Shown: in pieces, positions 1 through 8,055 of the stretch
Layout of the letters: the number at the start of each line of letters is the position of its first letter
Numbering within the stretch: position 1 is the stretch's first letter
Source of the DNA: Bacteroidetes bacterium UBA6183
GTDB lineage: Bacteria; Bacteroidota; Bacteroidia; UKL13-3
Assembly: GCA_002422865.1 (NCBI GenBank)
Contig: DITN01000100.1
Span: forward strand, 10,987-74,986
Reading direction: 5' to 3'
Length of the DNA: 64,000 nucleotides
Made by a program: the position numbers and the translations under genes
Notes under the pieces: model-generated
The model's input: only the letters and a program-made list of their open reading frames with translations
Told to the model about the DNA's origin: nothing
Database searches by the model: none

Positions 1-340
1 CGGCCGATACATAGTTTATAATTTCATCATCGGTAATTACTATGTTTTCGGTATTCTTATTTGGAGGTGGCACCATCATCAAAACTCCTAACGAAACCAT
101 TAATATTGCGGCAGCAGCATACCAAATAGGGTGCAGTGCAAAACGTTTGGGTGTTGGTTTGATGTGTTGTAATAACTGCGTTTTATTTTGTTCGAAGTAA
201 CCATCCGGTACGTTAAACCCACCATGATTAATCCTTGCCAACAGTTGTTTTTGGCTTTGCTCAAAATACCCATCAGGTACGGTAAATCCACCTTGTTGGT
301 TACTTTTATTAATGTGGTATGGATTATCTTGGTGACTCAT
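1..340 (-). CDS. Anti-sigma factor-like membrane protein, truncated by window edge
   Basis: Translating the minus strand from ATG at 340 gives an open frame of 113 codons running off the left edge, starting MSHQDNPYHI. It holds two tandem copies of a 23-residue unit (about residues 17-39 and 40-62), each with the core VPDGYFEQ, then a hydrophobic segment at about residues 71-88 that looks like one membrane helix. FxVPxGYFE motifs ahead of a single helix are usual in Bacteroidota proteins encoded after ECF sigma genes. It begins 34 bp after the sigma gene stop, so the two are probably cotranscribed. Inference: inner-membrane anti-sigma factor holding the sigma factor at its N-terminus. The C-terminal sensor part is outside the window, so the assignment rests on the leader and the neighbour. 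Confidence 0.72.
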   Translation of the reverse strand, partial: MSHQDNPYHINKSNQQGGFTVPDGYFEQSQKQLLARINHGGFNVPDGYFEQNKTQLLQHIKPTPKRFALHPIWYAAAAILMVSLGVLMMVPPPNKNTENIVITDDEIINYVSA

Positions 341-374
341 TACGTAATTTTTGATGCTTGTTATGGCTAAAGGT

Positions 375-926
375 TTAATGTACAGTTAAATATTCTTCGA
401 TTTTTTTTACGGCATGGTGATAAGAAGCTTTTAACGCACCTACAGATGTTTCCAAAACTTCACTCATTTCCTCGTATTTCATGTTGTCGAAATATTTTAG
501 GTTAAACACCAACCGTTGTTTTTCGGGCAGGTTTATAATGGCTTGTTGCAACTTAATCTCGGCACTGTTGCCGTTAAAGTAGCCTGTGGTGGTTAGATGT
601 CCGAGTAGTTCGGGTGAAGTGTCTTCTATGTTTTGATGGTGTTTTTGTTTGTTTAAAAAGTTTAACGCCTCGTTGGTTGCTATGCGGTAAATCCAGGTAT
701 ACAATTTGGCATTACCTTTAAATTGGTGCAAGTTTTCCCACACTTTAATCATGGTGTTTTGAAGCACATCATCAGCATCATCATGGTTTATAACCATGCG
801 CCTAATATGCCAATACGTTTTTTGTTGATAGGTATTTAGTAGCCACTCAAAAGCCTTATGCTTGTTTGCTTGTTGCGCAAACGCTTGCAATATCTCTTCA
901 TCTGTTGTTGGCTTGTTGGTGCTCAT
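375..926 (-). CDS. ECF RNA polymerase sigma factor (sigma-70 family)
   Basis: 183 residues, the normal ECF length. Region 2 is visible around residues 45-100 (DDADDVLQNTMIKVWENL, then TWIYRIATNEALNFL, the core-binding and -10 recognition part). Region 4 lies at about 130-180 (LPEKQRLVFNLKYF, then YEEMSEVLETSVGALKASYH, the helix-turn-helix that reads the -35 element). There is no added C-terminal domain. The truncated membrane protein 34 bp downstream is the likely cognate anti-sigma factor. Family knowledge: such pairs control envelope or stress regulons in Bacteroidota; the regulon cannot be read from sequence. No clean TAnnTTTG box lies directly upstream. Confidence 0.93.
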   Translation of the reverse strand: MSTNKPTTDEEILQAFAQQANKHKAFEWLLNTYQQKTYWHIRRMVINHDDADDVLQNTMIKVWENLHQFKGNAKLYTWIYRIATNEALNFLNKQKHHQNIEDTSPELLGHLTTTGYFNGNSAEIKLQQAIINLPEKQRLVFNLKYFDNMKYEEMSEVLETSVGALKASYHHAVKKIEEYLTVH

Positions 927-1022
927 TTACTTAATGTGCTAATTTAGAGTAAATATGGTAACACTTGGTTTAATTTGTTTTCAAACTTTATTGTTAACTG
1001 CCTCAGTAACTTGAGTAAAAAG

Positions 1023-1054
1023 TTTGGGTAGGAGTTAAATTGCATGTAGTTTTG
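1023..1054 (+). promoter_or_regulatory. Bacteroidota-type promoter for the lolA-like gene
   Basis: TTTG at 1023-1026, a 20-bp spacer from 1027 to 1046, then TAGTTTTG at 1047-1054, fitting the Bacteroidota consensus TTG-N19..23-TAnnTTTG. Transcription would start near 1060, leaving a leader of about 90 nt before ATG 1149. Confidence 0.65.
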
Positions 1055-1148
1055 CGCCTTGATACACCTGATTTAAATTGTTTTTGCTTGGCATGATGAT
1101 TGTAAACTATTGTATCAGAATAAATGTTAAATAGCTAAACGTATCATC

Positions 1149-1802
1149 ATGATTAATCGAATCATTCTTCTTGTAGTCCTTTCAACTTCTTTTGCCATTG
1201 CACAACAAGCGCCAAAACCGGTTGATAAAAACGCAGATAAACTATTAAATCTAATTAGCACGCGCTACAAAAACTTTAAAACCATAAAGGCCGATTTTAT
1301 TTACAGCATTGAAAGCAAAGCAGAGAACATCAGCGAAAAACAAAAAGGAAGCATTTATGTGAAGGGAAACAAGTTTAGGTTAGATATAGCCGACCAAGTT
1401 ATTATGTGTGATAACAAAACTGTTTGGACATACAGCAAAGAGGTAAATGAGGTTCAGGTAAATAACTACGATCCTAAAAAAGCCCCCATTAGGTTAGATG
1501 ATATTTTTACAATGTACGACAAAGGTTTTTTATCAAAAATATTGGAAAGCAAAAAAGAGGGAAAAAACGATATTGTTTTGGTAGAACTTACCCCGAAGGA
1601 TAAAAAGAAAAACTTCTTTAAAATTAAACTCACCATTGATAAAACCAATCAAACCATCACAAAATCTCAGGTGTTTGATAAAAACGGAACCATACATACT
1701 TACATTGTAACCAATCAGTTTCCAAACATTAAATTAGAAGATAAATTTTTTGTATTTGATGTGAAGAAATACCCAAAATGTGAAGTAATCGACTTGAGGT
1801 AA
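1149..1802 (+). CDS. LolA-family outer-membrane lipoprotein carrier-like protein
   Basis: 217 residues with a signal peptide (MINRIILLVVLSTSFAIAQ, cleavage near residue 19). The mature part matches the LolA/LolB beta-fold pattern: a start like LLNLISTRYKNFKTIKADF, strand motifs GSIYVKGNKFRLD and NKTVWTYSKEVNEV, and a late FKIKLTIDKTNQTI. LolA shuttles lipoproteins through the periplasm to the outer membrane. Bacteroidota often have several diverged LolA-like proteins, so the exact client is uncertain. It is a single-gene unit with its own promoter, ending at a bidirectional terminator shared with the convergent lipoprotein gene. Confidence 0.85.
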   Translation: MINRIILLVVLSTSFAIAQQAPKPVDKNADKLLNLISTRYKNFKTIKADFIYSIESKAENISEKQKGSIYVKGNKFRLDIADQVIMCDNKTVWTYSKEVNEVQVNNYDPKKAPIRLDDIFTMYDKGFLSKILESKKEGKNDIVLVELTPKDKKKNFFKIKLTIDKTNQTITKSQVFDKNGTIHTYIVTNQFPNIKLEDKFFVFDVKKYPKCEVIDLR

Positions 1803-1860
1803 CTATTAAGAGTTTTACAACTCCAATTAGAAGATAAATAAAGGTTTCAAGTGGCTTTAG

Positions 1861-1925
1861 TGCCATTATCTCATAAGCCCTGAAGGGGCGAAATCTTCCT
1901 GCATTGTGCACCGCACATTGCATCA
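1861..1925. repeat. Possible interspersed-repeat fragment with CCCTGAAGGGG core
   Basis: The 3' spacer contains a small hairpin core (CCCT-GA-AGGG) followed by GCGAAAT and a CATTGTGC...GCACATTG-like stretch. From memory, CCCTGAAGGGG-type sequences recur between genes in many Bacteroidota genomes. There is only one copy in this window, so repeat status is unproven. Confidence 0.25.
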
Positions 1926-1934
1926 TAACAAAAG

Positions 1935-1966
1935 AGGCTGTCGTTTGAGACAGCCTGTTTTGTTTT
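1935..1966. terminator. Bidirectional rho-independent terminator
   Basis: Perfect 8-bp stem AGGCTGTC/GACAGCCT with a 6-nt loop (1935-1956). A T-rich run follows on the plus strand and an A-rich run precedes it, so it can end both the lolA-like gene and the convergent minus-strand operon. Confidence 0.8.
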
Positions 1967-1970
1967 TAAA

Positions 1971-2504
1971 TTAATGTACAAACCGCGCATTAATCAAGTA
2001 GTTTTCATCATCTCCAAGTTTTACAGACTGTGTGCCGTGCATGCTAAATCCACTATCTGTAACATACCTTAAATAGGTAAAAGATTGATACAAAGAGTTT
2101 GTTTTGGTTAAAATAGCCTCAATTATTTTTACGTTGTATTGCCCATCACGAACAATTTTAACCGTTTTAAGGGTTTGTTTTTTATCTGTTGAGGTATAGT
2201 TAATTTGGGTTTGATTATTCGAACTGCTGCTATCAACCTTAAAAGCATTTCTATTGCTTGGTTTAGCTAAATCTAAAACGGTAAACACTTGTAGTTCTTT
2301 TTCCCAATTTACAGTATCAAAAATGGTTAAACTGTCTTTGTTTTCTCCATAAACCAAATGTTTTTCTATACCTGTTTTTTGTTCAGTTAATATAGTTATT
2401 TCATGTTCAAAAAAATGTTTGGTATCAAAAAATGCAGTTGGGTTTACCGTTGCGTTTTGGCATGATACCAATACCATAAAACAAGCTGCTATAATTAATC
2501 GCAT
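1971..2504 (-). CDS. Putative lipoprotein of unknown function
   Basis: 177 residues. The N-terminus MRLIIAACFMVLVSCQ is a classic lipoprotein signal with the lipobox Cys at residue 15, so the mature protein should be lipidated and probably surface- or periplasm-facing. The rest is polar, beta-rich and without a motif I recognise. Its start overlaps the end of gpmI by 10 bp, so it is translationally coupled to and cotranscribed with a glycolytic gene. I cannot assign a function. Confidence 0.75.
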   Translation of the reverse strand: MRLIIAACFMVLVSCQNATVNPTAFFDTKHFFEHEITILTEQKTGIEKHLVYGENKDSLTIFDTVNWEKELQVFTVLDLAKPSNRNAFKVDSSSSNNQTQINYTSTDKKQTLKTVKIVRDGQYNVKIIEAILTKTNSLYQSFTYLRYVTDSGFSMHGTQSVKLGDDENYLINARFVH

Positions 2505-4021
2505 AATAAACTGGTTCCTGTCATTTGTGCGGGTTGAGGAATTTGAAGTAAGTTAAGCACTGTTGGTGCAACATCAGCTAATCTTCCTGTTTTTAAGCGT
2601 TTGCCATTTCCGTTTACCACAATAAAAGGAACTTCATTGGTGGTATGTGCTGTATTTGGTGTTCCATCTTCTTCATTGGTCATGTATTCTCCATTACCAT
2701 GGTCGGCAGTTACCAATAACGTATAATGATGTTCAAGCGCGGCAGCAACAATTCTACCCAAACATTCATCAACCTTCTCAACAGCCTTTATTTCGGCACT
2801 AACAATACCTGTGTGTCCCACCATATCGGGATTAGCAAAGTTAACGCACATAAAGTCGGGTTTTTCTTTAGTAATTGCTTGTAAGGCAAAACCACAAACT
2901 TCTTCAGCACTCATCTCCGGTTGTAAATCGTAAGTAGCTACTTTTGGCGATGGCGCTAAGTACCTGGTTTCGCCAATAAAAGGTTGCTCACGCCCTCCAC
3001 TAAAAAAGAAAGTAACGTGTGGGTATTTTTCTGTTTCGGCAATACGTGTTTGTGTTTTTTGGTGTTGCTCCAACACTTCACCTAAAGTCATTTGTAAATC
3101 AATATCAGGAAAAACAATGCCTACGTTTTTGTATGTTTTGTCGTAATCGGTTAAGGTAACATAATGCAAATTTAGTTTATGCATGTTGTGCTCATGGAAG
3201 TCTGTTTGTGTGAGTACTTCGGTGATTTCACGACCGCGATCGGTACGGAAATTAAAACAAATCACCACATCGCCATCTGCAATTTTTGCTATGGGTTGAT
3301 TGTTGGAGTCAACACAAATAATTGGCTTTATAAACTCATCAGTTTCTCCTGAAGCATATCTTTTTTCAATGGTTGATAACACATCACGGCTTTGCTCTCC
3401 AATGGCATTCACCATACAATCGTAAGCCAGTTTAACACGTTCCCAGCGTTTATCCCTGTCCATGGCGTAATATCGGCCACATACCGAAGCCAATTTACCA
3501 CCGGTATGATTTAATTCGGCAATTACTTTTTGTAAATACCCTTTTCCGTTTTTAGGATCGGTATCGCGTCCATCAGTAAAGGCGTGCACAAAAAAGTTAC
3601 TGATGTTTTCGTGCTTCATCATGTTACACAAACCCAATAAATGCTCAATGCTGGAGTGCACACCACCATCACTCACCAGTCCGATGAGGTGAATATTTTT
3701 GTTATTGGTTTTGGCATGATGAATGGCGTTTAACAAGGTTTCATTTTTATATACATCACCATCTTCAAACGATTTATTAATAAGTACCAGTTGCTGATAT
3801 ACTACACGCCCTGCACCTAAATTCATATGACCAACCTCGCTGTTTCCCATTTGTCCGGCCGGCAATCCTACATCTAAACCACTTGTTTTAATGCTTGTAC
3901 CCGGATATTTTTTTACTATACCATCAAAATTAGGCGTGTTAGCTTGGTATATGGCATTACCATCATAGGGTTTTCCGTTTCCCCAACCATCTAAAATAAT
4001 TAAAGCTACTTTATTAGTCAT
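2495..4021 (-). CDS. gpmI: 2,3-bisphosphoglycerate-independent phosphoglycerate mutase
   Basis: 508 residues from ATG 4021, the usual length for iPGM. Interconverts 3- and 2-phosphoglycerate in glycolysis and gluconeogenesis with two Mn ions. Visible motifs: ILDGWG (metal Asp11), MGNSEVGHMNLGAGR with nucleophile Ser61, FTDGRDTDP, GRYYAMDRDKRW, NFRTDRGRE, NPDMVGHTG and VTADHGNGE. I chose MTNKVALII over an ATG 54 bp upstream because the extra 18 residues are not family-like and because a -7 promoter box (4026-4033) sits just before this ATG. The downstream lipoprotein gene overlaps it by 10 bp. Confidence 0.97.
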   Translation of the reverse strand: MTNKVALIILDGWGNGKPYDGNAIYQANTPNFDGIVKKYPGTSIKTSGLDVGLPAGQMGNSEVGHMNLGAGRVVYQQLVLINKSFEDGDVYKNETLLNAIHHAKTNNKNIHLIGLVSDGGVHSSIEHLLGLCNMMKHENISNFFVHAFTDGRDTDPKNGKGYLQKVIAELNHTGGKLASVCGRYYAMDRDKRWERVKLAYDCMVNAIGEQSRDVLSTIEKRYASGETDEFIKPIICVDSNNQPIAKIADGDVVICFNFRTDRGREITEVLTQTDFHEHNMHKLNLHYVTLTDYDKTYKNVGIVFPDIDLQMTLGEVLEQHQKTQTRIAETEKYPHVTFFFSGGREQPFIGETRYLAPSPKVATYDLQPEMSAEEVCGFALQAITKEKPDFMCVNFANPDMVGHTGIVSAEIKAVEKVDECLGRIVAAALEHHYTLLVTADHGNGEYMTNEEDGTPNTAHTTNEVPFIVVNGNGKRLKTGRLADVAPTVLNLLQIPQPAQMTGTSLLCD

Positions 4022-4025
4022 GGTG

Positions 4026-4033
4026 CAAAAATA
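4026..4033 (-). promoter_or_regulatory. -7 promoter box abutting the gpmI start codon
   Basis: On the minus strand TATTTTTG is followed by only four bases (CACC) and the ATG of gpmI. A TAnnTTTG box so close to the start predicts a leaderless or nearly leaderless mRNA. No good -33 TTG is visible. Confidence 0.5.
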
Positions 4034-4137
4034 ACTAATAAAACTTTTAAGCCTTGTTATTTTGCATATCAACATTTTTACTAATTTGCACCTGTGGCAC
4101 GCTTTTGGTTTAAGGTGCGTAAGTAAACAAACACAAC

Positions 4138-4530
4138 ATGAAGAACGGGTTATTTAAATACATGGTAGGGGTTATGCTAATGTTCAGTGCATCAGTAGTA
4201 TTGGCTGATGGCTTTGACGACATAGTGAATGCCCTAAAAAGTAGTAATGCCAAAGAAGTGTCTAAGTTTTTAAATAGCACTGTAGAATTAACCATAAACG
4301 ATAACGAGGGGGTATACAGTAAACAGCAAGCCGAAATGATGATTAAAAACTTTTTAATCAACAATCAGCCTAAGAATATTACCATACAACATCGTGGTTC
4401 ATCGGGTCAAAGTGCCAAATATGCCATTGCAAATTACGAAACAGCCCAAGGAAAGTTTCGCGTGTACATATTTATGAAAGGTAGTGGCAATGGTATGTTG
4501 GTACACGAAATGCGTTTCGAAAAGGAATAG
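4138..4530 (+). CDS. DUF4783-type small exported protein
   Basis: 130 residues with a signal peptide ending near residue 24 (VVLADG). The mature part resembles the DUF4783/NTF2-like pattern: FDDIVNALKSSNAKEVSKF, then a cone-like fold ending VHEMRFEK. The family is almost confined to Bacteroidota and its function is unknown. nadC starts 33 bp downstream, so the two are probably one operon. Confidence 0.8.
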   Translation: MKNGLFKYMVGVMLMFSASVVLADGFDDIVNALKSSNAKEVSKFLNSTVELTINDNEGVYSKQQAEMMIKNFLINNQPKNITIQHRGSSGQSAKYAIANYETAQGKFRVYIFMKGSGNGMLVHEMRFEKE

Positions 4531-4563
4531 TGTAATTATCTAAATTTCAACTGTATCAAATTA

Positions 4564-5418
4564 ATGGAAAACTTATTAAATAATGCCTTAGTTAAACAAC
4601 TGATTGATATTGCGTTTGCTGAGGATATAGGAGAGGGAGATCACACTTCATTAGCCACTATTAACGCTAATGAAGCCGGGAAGTCTATTATTGTAGCCAA
4701 AGACAACGGTATTATAGCCGGGTTGGCTTTGGTTGAATATATTTTTAAAAAAGTTGACCCGACATTGGTGGTAAAACTGCTAAAAAATGACGGTGACGAA
4801 ATTGCTTACGGTGATGTAGTGTTGGAAGTTTCGGGCAGTTCGAGAAGTATGTTAACAGCGGAACGAACTGTTTTGAATTTTGTGCAACGTTTAAGTGGTG
4901 TGGCATCTTTAACGGCAAAGTATGTAGCCGAGTTAAAAGGATTACACACACAAATATTGGATACGCGAAAAACTACACCGGGTATGCGCTTACTCGAAAA
5001 ATATGCAGTTAAAATCGGAGGTGGTGCAAATCATCGCATTGGTTTGTACGATATGATTTTGATTAAAGACAACCATGTTGATTTTTCCGGAGGAATTACG
5101 AGTGCAATAGCGCGTACTCAAAAATATTTACAGGATAATAACCTAAACCTTAACATTGAAATTGAAACAAGAACGCTTGAAGAAGTAAAGCAAGTGTTGG
5201 CTGTGGGTGGTGTACACCGAATTATGTTAGATAATTTTTCACCGGAGCTACTGCGTGAGGCAGTTGCGCTGATTGATGGGAAATATGAGACAGAAGCAAG
5301 TGGTGGAATTACCCTTCAAACCCTCAGAAGTTATGCAGAAACCGGTGTTGATTTTATATCATCAGGTGCATTAACGCATAGTGTAAAGGCCATGGATTTA
5401 AGCATGCGTGCCGTTTAA
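4564..5418 (+). CDS. nadC: Nicotinate-nucleotide pyrophosphorylase (carboxylating), quinolinate phosphoribosyltransferase
   Basis: 284 residues, standard length. Converts quinolinate and PRPP to nicotinate mononucleotide, the last step of de novo NAD precursor synthesis. Motifs: AEDIGEGDHTS at the N-terminus, ERTVLNFVQRLSGVAS, DTRKTTPGMRLLEKYAV, GGGANHRIGLYDMILIKDNH (active-site Arg, His and Lys residues), and EASGGI plus ISSGALTHS in the barrel C-terminus. Cytoplasmic. It follows the DUF4783 gene and ends at a strong bidirectional terminator. nadA and nadB are not in the window. Confidence 0.97.
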   Translation: MENLLNNALVKQLIDIAFAEDIGEGDHTSLATINANEAGKSIIVAKDNGIIAGLALVEYIFKKVDPTLVVKLLKNDGDEIAYGDVVLEVSGSSRSMLTAERTVLNFVQRLSGVASLTAKYVAELKGLHTQILDTRKTTPGMRLLEKYAVKIGGGANHRIGLYDMILIKDNHVDFSGGITSAIARTQKYLQDNNLNLNIEIETRTLEEVKQVLAVGGVHRIMLDNFSPELLREAVALIDGKYETEASGGITLQTLRSYAETGVDFISSGALTHSVKAMDLSMRAV

Positions 5419-5452
5419 TTGAATAAAATACAATCTTACATATCACAAAAAA

Positions 5453-5479
5453 AGCCGACTAATTTAGTCGGCTTTTTTA
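5453..5479. terminator. Bidirectional terminator between nadC and gldJ
   Basis: Perfect 9-bp stem AGCCGACTA/TAGTCGGCT (5453-5461 and 5465-5473) with a 3-nt loop, flanked by A7 on the left and T6 on the right, so it works on both strands for the convergent genes. Confidence 0.88.
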
Positions 5480-5496
5480 TCGTATAAATCGTTTGA

Positions 5497-6936
5497 TTAT
5501 TTCGTCTTTCTTGGGTCACCCACTCGGTCCATTACGCAACGGAAACCAATGGTTGCAGTCGATAAATCTTCATCCAAAAATCTTCTTGAACCAGGAGTCA
5601 TCCAATAAGCCCTATCGTTCCATGAACCACCTTTGTAAACACGAGCTGTGTTTTTAATTAAGCTGGTAACACCGTAATCGTATTTTTGTTCAAAGTCGGT
5701 ATATTCTAACTCATCCTTAAAGCCAATATTGTTCGATTTGCGGTAGTTTCTGCGTTTAGCATTTTCTGCTTCGGTTACGTCTCTGTATGGAATACGACCT
5801 AAACTATCTTTCTCAGCAACTATACCGTCAGCATCTGTAACTTTAGTTTTATATACATTACCACGGAATGGCGCAATTTCTTGACCATCTTCCCATGATA
5901 AAGGACGATACACATCCATGGTCCACTCACTCACGTTACCTGCCATGTGGAATAAACCAAAATCGTTAGGTAAGTAGTCTTCATTCTTAACAGGTACAGT
6001 GTAGAAACCCGCATCATTTAAACGACCGGCAACACCAGCAGCATCACCACGTCCACGCATGTAATTGGCATACATGGTACCACGGTTTTTCTCAGAATCG
6101 CTTCTGCGCATGGTTAAACCATCCCAAGGATAAATGCGTTTTACGTCAATGTTTTCATTGTACTCAGGCGACATGTATCCGTATGCTGCATATTCCCACT
6201 CAGCCTCTGTTGGTAAGCGGTAATCAGGTAATAAAATACCATCTTCCATACGTACCTGACGGGTTTTTCCACCCGGAGCATAGTCTTTTAATTCTTTTTT
6301 TACAGTTGGAGTGTATAATCCCAAAAGGTATGCCTCCGTATTAAAATTGTTATCACCGGTAGTTTTTTGAACATCTAAGTCAATAAAACCTTCACGTGCC
6401 AAAATCATTTCATTTACACGATCAGTACGCCAATCGGTATATGCTTTTGCTTGCAACCAATTTACACCAACTACAGGGTATTCTCTATAGGCCGGGTGAC
6501 GTAAGTAATACAATACGTATGGTTCGTTGTATGAAAGTTTGTTACGCCAAACCAAGGTATCAGGCAATGCACCACGATAAACTAAAGGGTTGTCGACAAA
6601 AACACGGTTTAACCAATACAAATATTCTAAGTAATGGAAATTGGTAACCTCTGTTTCATCCATATAAAAACTAGGAACAGATACCCTGCGCTTAAGTGCA
6701 TTTCTCTCGAACATAACATCGTTCTCAAAGTTACCTAAACTTACAGTACCGCCTTCAATAAACACTAATCCCGGTCCTGTTTCTTGTTCCTGGAACTTTG
6801 GTTTTTCAAAGCCGCCCCATTTCTCGTTGTTGTATTGCCAGCCGGTAGTCTCCGACTTAGGTTTTTTACACCCTGTGCCAATAAACACGGTATGGGCTAG
6901 TGCTGCTAAAAGAAAAACTTTTGTGGCCTGCTTCAT
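5497..6936 (-). CDS. gldJ: Gliding motility lipoprotein GldJ (SUMF1/FGE fold)
   Basis: 479 residues from ATG 6936. A lipoprotein signal MKQATKVFLLAALAHTVF leads to GTGC, so it should be lipidated. The body is a formylglycine-generating-enzyme-like (SUMF1) domain: GPGLVFIEGGTVSLG, SFYMDETEVTNFHYLEYL, HPAYREYPVVGVNW, YRLPTEAEWEYAA, FHMAGNVSEWTMD, YKGGSWND and TIGFRCV. The N-terminal TTGWQYNN and the PDTLVWR and YLEYLYW features match GldJ better than its relative GldK. In Flavobacterium GldJ is needed for gliding and stabilises the T9SS component GldK. An in-frame start 105 bp upstream is rejected because it would bury the signal peptide. Two porP/sprF genes lie upstream and porU/porV nearby. 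Confidence 0.88.
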   Translation of the reverse strand: MKQATKVFLLAALAHTVFIGTGCKKPKSETTGWQYNNEKWGGFEKPKFQEQETGPGLVFIEGGTVSLGNFENDVMFERNALKRRVSVPSFYMDETEVTNFHYLEYLYWLNRVFVDNPLVYRGALPDTLVWRNKLSYNEPYVLYYLRHPAYREYPVVGVNWLQAKAYTDWRTDRVNEMILAREGFIDLDVQKTTGDNNFNTEAYLLGLYTPTVKKELKDYAPGGKTRQVRMEDGILLPDYRLPTEAEWEYAAYGYMSPEYNENIDVKRIYPWDGLTMRRSDSEKNRGTMYANYMRGRGDAAGVAGRLNDAGFYTVPVKNEDYLPNDFGLFHMAGNVSEWTMDVYRPLSWEDGQEIAPFRGNVYKTKVTDADGIVAEKDSLGRIPYRDVTEAENAKRRNYRKSNNIGFKDELEYTDFEQKYDYGVTSLIKNTARVYKGGSWNDRAYWMTPGSRRFLDEDLSTATIGFRCVMDRVGDPRKTK

Positions 6937-6966
6937 ATATAAATCGTTTTGAAGTATTAATTTTTT

Positions 6967-7000
6967 CAAATATAACGGAAAATAAATGGAATTATTCCAA
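6967..7000 (-). promoter_or_regulatory. Putative promoter of gldJ
   Basis: On the minus strand, TTG (6998-7000), a 23-bp spacer and TATATTTG (6967-6974), with the box 30 bp upstream of the gldJ ATG. Fits the Bacteroidota consensus at the long end of the spacing range, so gldJ may be transcribed independently of the porP-like genes. Confidence 0.5.
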
Positions 7001-7021
7001 TATTTATTTAGAATTTTTAGA

Positions 7022-8011
7022 TTAAAGTGCGGGACAAGCAATCATTTTAACCCTTGACCTTGGCCTTTTCTTAGGTGTAATTTCAAATGCCATCGATAAT
7101 TCGTGAGAACCTTGCGTGGCGGTACGTGCTCCGGATACCGTTACATCATAACTGTAACCTAGGCGGAATTTAGGTAATTTAACACCTAACATTACAATAG
7201 CGGCATCGGTATTTTTACTGGTTTGACGGAACCATAAACCAGCCGTTAGTGCTTGCTTTTTTACATACATACCTAAGTTTAGTTGGTTAAAATTACGTTG
7301 GCTCATGTACAAAACACTTGGTGACAGAATTACCCTTTGCTCTTCGTTTCGTTCGTGTGTTAAAGCAATGTTTAAACCGGCATGTGCGGTGTATCTTCTT
7401 GGTAATTTGAACTCCTCTTTAGGACTATTTTCGTAATAAAAAGATTGGTTAGGTTCAGTTAGATTATGTGCTGCAAATCCCACAAAAAAGATTTCACTGT
7501 ATACCACCAAACCGGAACCGAAATTAGGAAACATTCTATTTTGTGACCCTAAAGGTTCTTGTGTAGGATAGACAAATCCTAAACGGTCGTCAATTTGATC
7601 TCCAAACCTAAACTTGCTGAAGTCGTAACTTTTTTGCACGAAAGTGGCTTGCACAGCGGCTCTCATACGAACTTTACGACTAAGTTGGGTGTAAAATGAG
7701 TAAGATAAACTGGCTTGATTGGTGGTTAATCTTCCATCTCCTGCAACATCATTTAGGAAAGAGGCTCCCAATCCCCCCAATTTATTTACGTGGGCATCAA
7801 TACTCGCATACGTTGTTTTGAAGTTGTTGGAAACACCAATATACTGGTCACGATAGGCAGCATTAAATCTAATATTTCCACTTGCTCCCGTTAGTGCAGG
7901 ATTAGTGTATAATGGTACAGCATAAAACTGGCTGAACTGCGGATCTTGTGCGAGTGCTTGACTTGCAACAATAAAACCGGTTAATAATATTAGGCCACGA
8001 AAAAAAAGCAT
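7022..8011 (-). CDS. PorP/SprF family T9SS membrane protein (copy 2)
   Basis: 329 residues with signal peptide (cleavage after about residue 21, QALAQ). Characteristic PorP/SprF start DPQFSQFYAVPLYTNPALTG, repeated beta-strand segments, a C-terminal LGYSYDVTVSG and a final SHELSMAFE outer-membrane barrel strand. Family knowledge: PorP and SprF are outer-membrane barrels tied to T9SS export, often linked to one particular secreted adhesin or to the PorKLMN core. It is clearly related to its upstream neighbour, so this is a tandem duplication. The partner proteins are not visible here. Confidence 0.9.
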   Translation of the reverse strand: MLFFRGLILLTGFIVASQALAQDPQFSQFYAVPLYTNPALTGASGNIRFNAAYRDQYIGVSNNFKTTYASIDAHVNKLGGLGASFLNDVAGDGRLTTNQASLSYSFYTQLSRKVRMRAAVQATFVQKSYDFSKFRFGDQIDDRLGFVYPTQEPLGSQNRMFPNFGSGLVVYSEIFFVGFAAHNLTEPNQSFYYENSPKEEFKLPRRYTAHAGLNIALTHERNEEQRVILSPSVLYMSQRNFNQLNLGMYVKKQALTAGLWFRQTSKNTDAAIVMLGVKLPKFRLGYSYDVTVSGARTATQGSHELSMAFEITPKKRPRSRVKMIACPAL

Positions 8012-8031
8012 AAATGCATGATTAAGCTATA

Positions 8032-8039
8032 CAAATGTA
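8032..8039 (-). promoter_or_regulatory. -7 box before second porP/sprF gene
   Basis: TACATTTG on the minus strand, 20 bp upstream of the start codon, matches TAnnTTTG exactly. No TTG at the right distance is seen, so it may be a weak internal promoter. Confidence 0.35.
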
Positions 8040-8055
8040 ACCAAAAAGTTTAAAA

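Noticed and set aside
100..291. 63-codon minus-strand ORF at the left edge
   Set aside because: Out-of-frame shadow of the anti-sigma-like gene, whose true frame starts at 340 and leaves the window.
6937..7041. Longer GldJ start
   Set aside because: The added 35 residues are not signal-like and would place the lipoprotein signal internally; the promoter also lies inside this stretch.
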